Assembly (NCBI GenBank): GCA_002344125.1
Contig: DDTQ01000011.1
Location: 1,019,220-1,083,219, forward strand
Direction: 5' to 3'
DNA: 64,000 nucleotides
From: Ignavibacteria bacterium UBA2360
GTDB taxonomy: Bacteria > Bacteroidota > Ignavibacteria > Tepidaquicellales > OLB5
Shown here: positions 16,236-24,003 of the stretch, piece after piece
How the letters are laid out: every line of letters starts with the position of its first letter
How positions within the stretch are numbered: position 1 is the first letter of the stretch
The notes under the pieces: model-generated
The model's input: only the letters and a program-made list of their open reading frames with translations
Databases searched by the model: none
Told to the model about the DNA's origin: nothing
Position numbers and translations under genes: made by a program

Positions 16236-16673
16236 ATGCAAAGAATATATATTGTATTGGCCTTTGTTATATTGATACTTTCAATATTGGTTTATGTCAG
16301 CAAAAAACTTCCTGACTATTCTGTAAATGTCGAAATGATAGAAATATATTCTGAAAAGTATAACCAAAAATTATATATCAAGAAAAAAACATGGGGATTA
16401 ACCGGTGACCGTTTGGTCATCGTAATATCCAGTTCATCAGACAAGAATTTCATTCCAATTCCCGATAAAGAATACATTTACGAAAGTTCTTCGCCTTTTT
16501 ATTATAGTTTCCAAAATGATACATTAAATGTATATGTTTCTAAAGAATCAAAGGTTCCTTCTGACTTTAAGACTAATATCTATATAAAGCAAGTAATTAC
16601 GGGTACTCTAATTCTTAGAGAACTATCCAAAAATTATAAAGAAAAAGGGTTGGAAACTTTTAGTGATGATTAA
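16236..16673 (+). CDS. Small membrane-anchored protein behind the second RHS tip
   Basis: 145 aa from the ATG at 16236; a TTG at 16197 inside the RHS 3' end is an alternative start. One N-terminal hydrophobic helix (YIVLAFVILILSILVYVS, about residues 4-21) anchors a soluble beta-rich domain that would lie outside the cytoplasm. No family is recognised. Position behind an RHS tip suggests an immunity protein. The codon use is AT-rich, like the first module's companion. Confidence 0.6.
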   Translation: MQRIYIVLAFVILILSILVYVSKKLPDYSVNVEMIEIYSEKYNQKLYIKKKTWGLTGDRLVIVISSSSDKNFIPIPDKEYIYESSSPFYYSFQNDTLNVYVSKESKVPSDFKTNIYIKQVITGTLILRELSKNYKEKGLETFSDD

Positions 16674-16764
16674 CAGAAGTAGTATCTCAAGCTGCCGGAA
16701 ACTCTCCTTTGTTGGTGTTGTGACCAAAAACAAAGTGCGTGAAGATTAAGTTACTATAGATAAA

Positions 16765-16793
16765 CAAAAGCAGGAGAAATCCTGCCTTTTTTA
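16765..16793 (+). terminator. Seam hairpin (copy 3)
   Basis: AAAAGCAGGA, GAAA, TCCTGCC followed by TTTTTT. A strong intrinsic terminator identical in its arms to 12411 and 17564. Confidence 0.8.
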
Positions 16794-16894
16794 TTGCCCC
16801 ACAACAAATTGAAAAAAGTTTGTTTGCTTAAATCCTTATTTCCTATTATTTCACGTTAAAATCAACACAAATATTAGTAAAGGAGTATTATCCA

Positions 16895-17146
16895 ATGAAA
16901 GCAATCTCATACTTTAGTCTTTTCTTGCTTTTTACAATTGTTTTAGCTTCGACATTTGAAGATACTACTTCATCATCCAAAACACCGGATAACATCACGA
17001 TTTGCCTGGATAGCACCTGCACGCTTACAACTCCAATAACTTGCAAATTGTATGACTCAAACAGCGTGATTATCAGTGAGAGTAACATAACCTCATTAAG
17101 CGGCAGGTGCTGTACTGTTGATAGCGTTCCATATCCCCGCACATAG
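16895..17146 (+). CDS. Small exported Cys- and Thr-rich protein
   Basis: 83 aa with a good Shine-Dalgarno (AAAGGAG about 10 nt before the ATG) and a signal peptide (MKAISYFSLFLLFTIVLAS). The mature part is about 65 residues and rich in Thr, Ser and Cys (ICLDSTCTL, ITCKLYD, GRCCTVDS). Its six cysteines suggest disulfides in the envelope. No family is recognised. The gene sits between RHS debris and a repeat-filled gap, with no partner. Confidence 0.6.
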   Translation: MKAISYFSLFLLFTIVLASTFEDTTSSSKTPDNITICLDSTCTLTTPITCKLYDSNSVIISESNITSLSGRCCTVDSVPYPRT

Positions 17147-17563
17147 CAACATGTAAATCGAAACCACGCCAAGGGCGGGCACGCGCCGTTTCGATTTAAC
17201 TCGAATCAGCGATTCGAGTTACAGGAATTAGTCTTTTCCCCCTCTCCTTTGGAGAGGGGAAATCCCGCTTCAGCGGGATGGGGAGAGGTCGCTTTTATAG
17301 ACTCTGCGAAGACCTAAAACTTTCTACTATACTCCCTGTCGTGCTGAGTGCCTTACTGCCTCAGCAGTGAATCGAAACACATTTCCCCCCGTTGTTGGCA
17401 GCATGACTGCTTTAGCAGTTGCCTGCCTTGTTTCTAAGGTTGCTAGACTGCACCCGCAGTTCACCAACAACAAGTCGTTTAGCATTATTTAGTAATTTTT
17501 CTTTAAGTCTCCGCAGAGTCCTTGTCTTTATGTTCCCCGCTTTTTGGGGACTCTGCGCGTAAA

Positions 17564-17590
17564 CAAAAGCAGGAGAAATCCTGCTTTTGT
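17564..17590 (+). terminator. Seam hairpin (copy 4)
   Basis: AAAAGCAGGA, GAAA, TCCTGCTTTT. Same arms as the copies at 12411 and 16765. Confidence 0.75.
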
Positions 17591-17656
17591 ATTTCTTTAC
17601 TTCACGCCCACTCCATCGGGGAGGGCAGACACGCCATGGGCGTGGCGGGTGGGGTC

Positions 17657-17692
17657 GCTTTGAAACGGATATGATAAGGACGGCAATCATTC
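17657..17692 (+). pseudogene. Short remnant of a third RHS module
   Basis: The segment GATATGATAAGGACGGCAAT and its flanks match the start of the first RHS module (12499-12532), and both follow a degenerate R1 copy and the seam hairpin. Only about 35 bp remain. Confidence 0.4.
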
Positions 17693-18004
17693 CCCATTGC
17701 TGATCTTCCCCTGATGCGCCGTCAATCCCGCTTTAAGTAATCCGATGAGTTTTTCTACTATTTTTGCACTTGCATTTGCTAACAGCATATATTATATTAG
17801 CAATTATATGCATAATGCATATAAACTAAACATTGTTTTCCCTTTATAATGATCAAATTTCTTAAACTATGCAGCAATTCTGTCAAATCTGTTCTATTTA
17901 TGAACTTTACATACACCGTGGGCGGTTCCTTAATGTACAAAGGCAAACATTTCAGGCGTTTAGTCTGCGGCTGCAGTATAATTTACGATATTGTAACTAG
18001 TGTT

Positions 18005-18270
18005 ATTCATCGTGAGAAAACCTCAAAATTTTCTTATTATTCTCACTTTCTCACGATGAATATCCTTAAAAATGCCATTCTCAACATGAATATATTCACC
18101 TTGAGAAAATTTAAACCTCGAAAACAGTCCGGTAACGCAAAAAATTTATGCAAATACCTCCGAAAAAAAAGTGTATTCACGTTGAGAAAAGATAATGTAG
18201 AAATAGCCCTGAAATCGCAAAAAAGTTTTGTAGATCCTACGGAAAAAAAGGTGGATTCATCGTGAGAAAA
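18005..18270. repeat. Array of about 16-bp motifs in both orientations
   Basis: The core ATTCAYCKTGAGAAAA occurs four times on the + strand (18005, 18093, 18174, 18254) and twice inverted (18047-18061, 18078-18092). The pair at 18078-18107 forms a 30-bp near-perfect palindrome. The last copies are spaced 80-81 bp apart, and the DNA between them is itself a diverged tandem repeat (shared GCAAAAAA and CGGAAAAAAA blocks). Around 18271-18487 I see nothing else. Confidence 0.75.
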
Positions 18271-18487
18271 TGTTTTGAAGATATTCCCGCAATTGTTGCC
18301 GCTTCTTAATTGCTGTATGTTATGCTAAAGCACCTGCCCGGCTCCGGCGTGATAACCCAAAACCCAAAAGAGAGTATTCAAAAAAATGCCCGTTTCTTAG
18401 CGGTAATCGGCATTTTTTATGTACCCGGTTGTGAACAGTAAATCCTTTCTAGTGAAAATACGGTAGAAATTCTCGGGTTATACATTA

Positions 18488-18603
18488 TACAGTGATTACA
18501 TTAAATTTTCGGTTTAAAAGGTAATTTCATTTATACTGCTCAATGCCGATTGTTTTAGGGTTCCCCCGAAAGCTATATTTGTATCACTAATTCGGTAGGG
18601 AAA
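18488..18603 (+). promoter_or_regulatory. Promoter-leader block, copy 1
   Basis: TACAGTGA (18488), then TTG (18550-18552), 21 nt, TATATTTG (18574-18581) and the leader block CGGTAGGGAAA (about 18593-18603), followed by AGCAGA. The same order and distances occur at 21374, 22241 and 25245. TAnnTTTG is the Bacteroidota -7 element; TACAGTGA 86 bp upstream may be an activator site. Confidence 0.75.
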
Positions 18604-18671
18604 AACCAATAGCAGAGAAGGATTTTAAATCAACTAATTTAAAAAACTCCTCAGAAAGGAAATCTACAAAG

Positions 18672-20726
18672 ATGAATGCTATTACTTCCCAATTCAGCAA
18701 GAAGCAATTGATTGTATTACTCTCAGGGCTTCTTTTTTTATTTGTTACAGTTTACACAACAAACGCACAATATCGTTTAAGCAAACCGGGTGGAATCAAC
18801 TCCTGGACACCAAATCACCTAACCGGAATTGCTGGTGATAACCCATACACCGCCGTTAAAACAGATTTTACTATTACAATGAGAGATGGCGTTATTATCG
18901 ACTGTCTTAAATGGATACCCGATGCGCCGGCTCCCGTTGACGGTTGGCCGACTGTTATTATGGTGCACGGCTACGGCGATCACAAAGGCACGCTTTCAGA
19001 ATTCTGCCGACTCCAGGCTGAATACGGTTATTATACTATGACCTTCAGCGTACGCGGACAGGGTAATTCAGGCGGTCTTTCAAACCTCATCAGCAGAACC
19101 GAAGCTATGGATCTGCAGGAAATAGTTAATTTCGTGAGAAAAGATACCCTAAATGGCGTTGGAAAAGATAAGATCCTTATCATGGGCGGTTCACAGGGCG
19201 GCGCTTTACCGCTTATGGCTGCATCAATGCCCGGCGGACTTCCGGTAAAAGGTATCATTAACTCAGTTGCTCCTCCGGATTTCGCATCAAGCTGGATAGA
19301 GAACGGCTGTGTTAAAATGACTTTATTATGGACAATTGAATACACAAATGATACAGCAAGATATAACGGACAGGTTAACAGAATGTCTGACTGGATCTAC
19401 GCTGAAAACAAACAATATTGGGATAGTCTTGCTTACTGGCTGCCCAGGGATAGAGATTTCACCTCAATTTTACAGAATAACACAGTTCCTCTTTTGGTAG
19501 AAGCTTCATGGCAGGATAAATTCTTCAACGCTGATGGCTGGCTGCAGAACATTCACAGAATAAACTCACCTATGTCATCATATATGGGCGCAGTTCAGGG
19601 TCACGGCGGCGAGCATTCAGCAACAGAGGATATCTGGCACATGGATTGGTTCAATAACTTCTTCTACCAGACAATTTGGGGAATGCAGACAAATGTATTT
19701 ACCATAAAGAAATACCAGTACGCTTCTACAAAAGCCCCTGTTGTTAATAACGCATGGACTTTTGCTCATGACAGCGCTTCAGCTTTATTAAAGAATATTT
19801 CCGCTCCAACAAGGCTTTATTTCAACGATAACCGTAAATTAAAAACAACTCCAAATAATAACTGGCTGTTACCTGATGTTGACCTGCTAAGTAATGATGT
19901 AAGAAATAACTACACAATTCAGCAGGCTGTTAACGATGAATTTAAAGGAACAAACTTCACCACTAATTTCAAGATAGACGATGTTGTTTACGAAACAACT
20001 GCTTTGACCGCTAACACGGAAATGACAGGTACACCAACAATTAAAATGGATTACATTTCAACAGCTAAACCGTTCGTTCAGTTCAATTTCCAGATCTTTG
20101 AAGTATTCCCCAACGGAACACAGAGATTTGTTACAAGGTTGAACTACCAGGATAGAAATAACAACTACGGACTTCTTCCTTCCAGAAAAGATGTAACATT
20201 CCGCGGTTCAGCGCATTCACACGTATTTTCAGCAGGAAGCAAGATCAGGATCAAAGTTACAAACTTCGACAGAACCGCTGAAGAAACAGCGTTCTTCGGT
20301 ACAAATCCATTCGTACTTCCTTCCATGAAAAAAGGTACATCAATACTGCTTTTAACAAATAAATTCTATGTTGATCTTCCGTTTGTTTCAAGCACAAACA
20401 ACAGACCAAATGCAGAAGGCTTGTTTGAAAAGGATAACAGCATAATTGGCAGCAACTTACCTGAAAAGTTTGAGCTTAAACAGAATTTTCCGAATCCGTT
20501 TAACCCAAATACAGTTATCAGTTATTCAATTGCCAAATCAGAGAACGTATCTATCAAAATATACGATATCTTAGGCAAAGAAGTACAGACACTTGTTAAT
20601 GAAGTTAAAAACCCCGGTTCATACAATGTTATGTTCAATGCTCAGAACCTCTCAAGCGGTGTGTACTTCTACAGACTGACAGCAGGAAACTTTACTGATA
20701 TAAAGAAAATGACATTGGTAAAATAA
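18672..20726 (+). CDS. T9SS-exported alpha/beta hydrolase, paralogue 1
   Basis: 684 aa. Signal peptide to about residue 33 (VTVYTTNAQ). The alpha/beta-hydrolase domain has VMVHGYGDH-like oxyanion loop IMVHGYGDHKG (about 97-106), nucleophile elbow GGSQGG (Ser174), probable acid Asp282 (SWQDKFF) and His311 (QGHGG). This layout resembles the CocE/S15 X-Pro-peptidase family, including a beta-rich part after the catalytic domain. The last 80 residues are a T9SS type A sorting domain (NPFNP, DILGKEVQTLVNE, SSGVYFYRLTAG). It probably acts on the cell surface or is released. The substrate (peptide or ester) is unknown. The RBS AGAAAGGAA lies close to the ATG. Confidence 0.88.
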   Translation: MNAITSQFSKKQLIVLLSGLLFLFVTVYTTNAQYRLSKPGGINSWTPNHLTGIAGDNPYTAVKTDFTITMRDGVIIDCLKWIPDAPAPVDGWPTVIMVHGYGDHKGTLSEFCRLQAEYGYYTMTFSVRGQGNSGGLSNLISRTEAMDLQEIVNFVRKDTLNGVGKDKILIMGGSQGGALPLMAASMPGGLPVKGIINSVAPPDFASSWIENGCVKMTLLWTIEYTNDTARYNGQVNRMSDWIYAENKQYWDSLAYWLPRDRDFTSILQNNTVPLLVEASWQDKFFNADGWLQNIHRINSPMSSYMGAVQGHGGEHSATEDIWHMDWFNNFFYQTIWGMQTNVFTIKKYQYASTKAPVVNNAWTFAHDSASALLKNISAPTRLYFNDNRKLKTTPNNNWLLPDVDLLSNDVRNNYTIQQAVNDEFKGTNFTTNFKIDDVVYETTALTANTEMTGTPTIKMDYISTAKPFVQFNFQIFEVFPNGTQRFVTRLNYQDRNNNYGLLPSRKDVTFRGSAHSHVFSAGSKIRIKVTNFDRTAEETAFFGTNPFVLPSMKKGTSILLLTNKFYVDLPFVSSTNNRPNAEGLFEKDNSIIGSNLPEKFELKQNFPNPFNPNTVISYSIAKSENVSIKIYDILGKEVQTLVNEVKNPGSYNVMFNAQNLSSGVYFYRLTAGNFTDIKKMTLVK

Positions 20727-20786
20727 TGATGCATTCATCGTACAAGCAGTCCGGAATTAAGGGAAGCCGGTCTGTTTAAGCCGAAA

Positions 20787-20839
20787 AAGTTAAAGGGCTC
20801 ACCACTAAAGACATCTATGAAACGTGAGCCCCGTAACTT
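20787..20839 (+). terminator. Long hairpin between hydrolase 1 and its microprotein gene
   Basis: Arms AAGTTA...GGGCTCAC and GTGAGCCC...TAACTT with a 21-nt loop. There is no T tract directly after it, so it may be an attenuator or an mRNA-stability element rather than a terminator. Confidence 0.5.
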
Positions 20840-20917
20840 AAAAAAAGAGAAGAGCAGCAACAAGAAAAATAAACAGAACTAATTCAAAAACGGAAAACAA
20901 AACTGAAGGATAATAAA

Positions 20918-21004
20918 ATGGAAACAATAATAATATTAGGATTCTCACTGTTCGCGGTTTTACCGTTCGCGGCAGAAGGAATCAGGATCTACTTTGCTAA
21001 ATGA
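20918..21004 (+). CDS. 28-aa membrane microprotein
   Basis: METIIILGFSLFAVLPFAAE and a short polar end, with a GAAGGA Shine-Dalgarno 7 nt upstream of the ATG. Essentially one hydrophobic helix. The gene follows hydrolase 1 by 191 bp and precedes a strong terminator at 21073. A similar small gene lies behind hydrolase 2 (27590), which supports both being real. Function unknown. Confidence 0.55.
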   Translation: METIIILGFSLFAVLPFAAEGIRIYFAK

Positions 21005-21072
21005 TAATTGCTGTTACCCCCATCTTCAGGAGTATAAATGAAGAGTATTCCTGAAGCGAGTACACAGCTTTG

Positions 21073-21102
21073 AAACCCCGGTCTTAACAGACCGGGTTTT
21101 TT
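21073..21102 (+). terminator. Rho-independent terminator
   Basis: AACCCCGGTCT, TAAC, AGACCGGGTT then TTTT. It ends the hydrolase 1-microprotein unit. Between it and the next promoter (21103-21373) I see only a short tandem of TAGCGG/TAGAGG hexamers (about 21141-21166). Confidence 0.85.
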
Positions 21103-21373
21103 ATTTTATACCTGTGTGCTCCGTAAGCTGTAGGGTGCTTTAGCGGTAGCGGTAGAGGTAGAGGTATATTGCTTGTAGATAAGTACCTGCCTGGTCGCAA
21201 AGCTCTGCATGGGCGGGACCTTGTTTCTGTAGAAAACTCCAAAAACAACCCAAAATCGACAATTCTCCCAAATTTCCTCTACCGTAAATACCCCAATTCC
21301 CGGTAGGGATATCGGTTAAAACAGCCTGCAGATTTCTACCATATCTGCGTAAAGTGAATGGGCTAAACACCCC

Positions 21374-21490
21374 TACAGTGAAAGGTTGAAGTATTCGGTT
21401 TTGGGGGTAATTCTGTATTTACATGCATTTACGATTGTTTTAGGGTGTACCCAAATGCTATATTTGTATTACTAATTCGGTAGGGAAAAC
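21374..21490 (+). promoter_or_regulatory. Promoter-leader block, copy 2
   Basis: TACAGTGA at 21374, TTG at 21435-21437, 21 nt, TATATTTG at 21459-21466, then CGGTAGGGAAAACC. Drives the 138-aa mini sorting-domain gene. Confidence 0.8.
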
Positions 21491-21544
21491 CAGAGTAGCA
21501 GAGTAAAGTTTAAAACAAACTAACTCGTGAAAGGAAATTTAAAA

Positions 21545-21961
21545 ATGAAAGCTATCAATTTCTCAAACCGCTCAACACTGAAGCAAATGATCATATTGTC
21601 ATTTATGCTTCTTTTTTTATTTTCGGCAGTATCGTTTTCTGAAGAAAACGGCTCAAAAAACCCATCAAATATTAATACAACAGAAGCAGCAGTTTTAACG
21701 TCATCTGAGCTTTCAAGCAGCGAAATGCTTACAATTGAAAGCAATATGATCTTCAGTTTCTCAATTCAAAAGGGAGATTATGTTAGATTTTCTATTTTTG
21801 ACCAAAAAGGAGCAGAGATCAAGGTTTTAGTAGATGAAATCCAGAGTGCAGGCGAATTCAGCGCAGATCTCAGCCAGGCAGACCTCAAAAAGGGCACCTA
21901 CTACTATAGACTAGTGGTCGGCAAGCATAAAGAAGTCAGAAAACTCAATATTCTGTACTAG
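21545..21961 (+). CDS. Exported mini-protein with a sorting-domain-like module (1)
   Basis: 138 aa from the ATG at 21545, which follows AAAGGAAA. The N-terminus is a signal or anchor (LKQMIILSFMLLFLFSAVSF). Next comes a Ser/Thr/Asn linker (about 35-65). The C-terminal 70 residues (IFSFSIQKGDYVRFSIFDQ, GAEIKVLVDE, KKGTYYYRLVVGKHKEVRKL) keep the strand pattern of T9SS type A sorting domains but lack NPFNP and any cargo domain. A close relative is encoded at 22405. It may be a free sorting-domain mimic, an adaptor or a small surface protein. Confidence 0.7.
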   Translation: MKAINFSNRSTLKQMIILSFMLLFLFSAVSFSEENGSKNPSNINTTEAAVLTSSELSSSEMLTIESNMIFSFSIQKGDYVRFSIFDQKGAEIKVLVDEIQSAGEFSADLSQADLKKGTYYYRLVVGKHKEVRKLNILY

Positions 21962-21992
21962 AGCACAAGATATTCCTTTCATACGAGATTGT

Positions 21993-22023
21993 ACCCCCGG
22001 TTTTTGCAAATCGGGGGTTTTTA
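21993..22023 (+). terminator. Rho-independent terminator
   Basis: ACCCCCG paired with CGGGGGT around a short loop, then TTTTT. The DNA from 22024 to 22240 shows no gene. Confidence 0.8.
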
Positions 22024-22240
22024 TTTAGGGGAAGTTGAGTTTCCAATGTATGTTTGAATCCAACGGACTCACACAAAAAGGTTAGAAATTTGGTTTGAAG
22101 TTGTTGAGCGGTCATGATCCGGAATTTCAAAAATCCACTTTCACAAAATAACGATTATTTTCCCTCAAAAATTTAATAATTTCCATAAGTTTATAGAATC
22201 ATCTACCGAATATACGTTAGATATTTATCTTCATGTTTAC

Positions 22241-22355
22241 TACAGTGAATAGTGGACACAGTGGGTTTAAAGTGTAATTACATATTTACTTAGGTTTACG
22301 ATTGTTTAGGGGTAAGTACAAAGACTATATTTGTATCACTATTTAGTAGGGGAAA
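22241..22355 (+). promoter_or_regulatory. Promoter-leader block, copy 3
   Basis: TACAGTGA (22241), TTG (22302-22304), 21 nt, TATATTTG (22326-22333), then AGTAGGGGAAA. It also shares a GTGGACACA block (about 22252-22260) with copy 4. Confidence 0.8.
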
Positions 22356-22404
22356 TGTAGCAGGAAAGAATTATATTCTATTCACTGGAAAGGTTATATA
22401 TAAT

Positions 22405-22812
22405 ATGAACACTCATCAGCCCCGAATTTGCCGGAAGAAGCACTATGCAGCTTTGCTGCTTATGCTTCTCTTTTTATTTTCAGCGGGTCCCATTATGTCA
22501 TCTGAAGCTGAAAACCGCGCCGCCGGAGCATCTTCGTTTGCTGCACTATCAAGCGAAGAGTTAATGCAGGCGCAGAACTTATCTGTAGCCTCCAATACTT
22601 TGTTCAGCTTTTCCATCCCAAAGAATGAATTTGTAAGGTTTTCGGTTTTCAACACTTCAGGCAGAGAAATTGCCGTCTTGATAAATGAAAATAAAAGAGC
22701 GGGAGAGTTTTCCGCTGATCTGAATAAAGCTAATTTAACCAAAGGTACTTATTACTACCGTCTGGTTGTTGGAAATTATAAAGAAATTAAACGACTGAAT
22801 ATCATTAAATAA
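22405..22812 (+). CDS. Exported mini-protein with a sorting-domain-like module (2)
   Basis: 135 aa, paralogue of the 21545 product. The signal segment (AALLLMLLFLFSAGPI, about residues 14-29) is followed by a linker and the same module: LFSFSIPKNEFVRFSVFNTS, GREIAVLINEN, TKGTYYYRLVVGNYKEIKRL. GREI and VLIN recall the GREV/TLVN core of full T9SS sorting domains, and the ending is the same K-x-LNII-x type. GGAAAGG lies before the ATG. It is monocistronic, with its own block promoter and terminator. Confidence 0.7.
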   Translation: MNTHQPRICRKKHYAALLLMLLFLFSAGPIMSSEAENRAAGASSFAALSSEELMQAQNLSVASNTLFSFSIPKNEFVRFSVFNTSGREIAVLINENKRAGEFSADLNKANLTKGTYYYRLVVGNYKEIKRLNIIK

Positions 22813-22838
22813 AGAAATTGAATTTACATTAAACTTTT

Positions 22839-22874
22839 AACCCCTGTTTAATTATATTAAACAGGGGTTTTTTG
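22839..22874 (+). terminator. Rho-independent terminator
   Basis: AACCCCTGTTTAA, short loop, TTAAACAGGGGTT then TTTT. Between here and 23056 are small dispersed hairpins (GTCCCGCCGGGA near 22900, CGCTTCG near 22990) and a hairpin (AAACCCCAAGTGGGGCTTT on the minus strand, about 23042-23060) that may terminate the next gene. Confidence 0.85.
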
Positions 22875-23056
22875 TTTATCTAAGCTATCTTTGTACAGAC
22901 GTCCCGCCGGGATGTCTCTTTAAATAACTTGTTTAGCTTTGATTTTGAAGTATCGTACTAATCAAAACGAGATATTAAAGGATTTGAGCGCTTCGATTTC
23001 GCTCAGCGCGACAAGATTAACCGTGGCCGAACCTCTCTCAAAGCCCCACTTGGGGT

Positions 23057-23860
23057 TTATTTTTTAGCTTTGTATCTCCAGGTTTTATCCGAAATGCCAA
23101 GCGGACCCGCTCTATTAATTACAGAATCCATGCTTCTGCCCAGTTTTTCGGCAATCTCACGGGTTGGGATCTTTTTATAGTTTGCTCTTATGTAGTCGTC
23201 ATGTTCCTTTGTCCACGGCTGCGGCTTGCCTCGTAAACGCAAACCCATTTTTCTTGCTTTCTGAAACACGGCAATCCTGGTCATCCCCAGATCCTTCGCA
23301 ATTTCCTGGTAAGTTTTCTTTTTGTAATTCTTCTTTAAATAGCTTACTTCTTCCTTGTTCCAGAATTTCCATACCTGGGGTCTGCGTAGCCCCATGTGCC
23401 ATGCATGGTAATGTGTTGCAGCTCTGGTTTTACCCAGTTTCGCGGCCACTTCATCAATGGAATACTGCTTATCTACCCATAGCTCTCGCAATAATTTAAG
23501 TTCTTCTTCCGACCATGTTTTGGGCTTTGGTTTAAATATATCAAGCTGGCGCGCTTTATTATTTACTGATTGGACGCTGCGTTTAAGCGATCTGGCAATG
23601 GAATCCACCGGCTTGCTTGAGTAGTTTTTAAGCAGGTAGTTCACTTCAAACTGGCTCCACCGCTTAACAAACGCGGATTTAATCCCAAGTGAATTTGCCT
23701 TTGCTATTACTGATGTAAATGGGTGTCCTGTCTTTTTTGCGACATACTTTGCGCCTTTCTCCTTGTACCGTTTCTTAAGGAGAGCTAATTCATTTTTTGT
23801 CCACGCTCGTTTCATATTCTGCGGCTTTCTAATTGCTTCTGTTCGGATTTTATGAGCCAA
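23057..23860 (-). CDS. Five-repeat Myb/SANT-like DNA-binding protein
   Basis: 267 aa made of five tandem helix-turn-helix repeats of about 41 residues: W20-I60, W68-I108, W116-L158, W167-L207 and W216-I256. Each reads W-[ST]-x-x-E-...-Y-x-x-K-x-x-x-x-[IV]-A-x-x-L-x-[RKM]-[ST]-...-[SA]-V-x-x-[KR]-A-x-x-[LM]-G-[IL], as in Myb/SANT-like and 'GcrA-like' modules. The rest is Lys/Arg-rich, including both ends. Cytosolic, and probably binds DNA over an extended site. The gene is divergent from the 24004 gene. Whether it controls the repeated promoters nearby is only a guess. Confidence 0.8.
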   Translation of the reverse strand: MAHKIRTEAIRKPQNMKRAWTKNELALLKKRYKEKGAKYVAKKTGHPFTSVIAKANSLGIKSAFVKRWSQFEVNYLLKNYSSKPVDSIARSLKRSVQSVNNKARQLDIFKPKPKTWSEEELKLLRELWVDKQYSIDEVAAKLGKTRAATHYHAWHMGLRRPQVWKFWNKEEVSYLKKNYKKKTYQEIAKDLGMTRIAVFQKARKMGLRLRGKPQPWTKEHDDYIRANYKKIPTREIAEKLGRSMDSVINRAGPLGISDKTWRYKAKK

Positions 23861-24003
23861 AATTACTGATTTTTTTTGAATTTTTGTTTGTATAAAATTG
23901 GGCTGTAGTTTTCATCTGCAGGTTGTTCATCAAATATATTATTATATTGTAATTGAGAAGTATGATGTATAAATTTATGAAATTTAGATAATAGAAAGCA
24001 TTC

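Larger units (their letters stand above)
17147..17848. other. Gene-free stretch packed with repeat debris
   Basis: No convincing gene. Contents in order: a perfect palindrome AACTCGAATC/GATTCGAGTT (17198-17220), an R1-like repeat (17238-17290) with a nested CCCGC/GCGGG hairpin, small ACTGC/GCAGT hairpins near 17360-17430, an R2 repeat (17511-17559), the seam hairpin (17564-17590), a degenerate R1 copy (17607-17656), and a short RHS-like remnant (17657-17692). The R2 repeat, seam hairpin, R1 copy and RHS start occur in the same order as at 12272-12530. Confidence 0.7.

Noticed and set aside
12242..17848. An insertion sequence or transposon
   Set aside because: No transposase, no paired terminal repeats around the block and no target duplication. 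RHS modules and small repeats explain the region.
17849..18265. A 138-codon open frame on the + strand
   Set aside because: It runs through the 18005-18270 motif array, has no RBS or family match, and its later residues are translated repeats (FTLRK occurs twice). Treated as chance.
18005..18270. A CRISPR-like array
   Set aside because: Repeats of about 16 bp with spacers of 64-70 bp, mixed orientation, spacers themselves similar and no cas gene. Not CRISPR.
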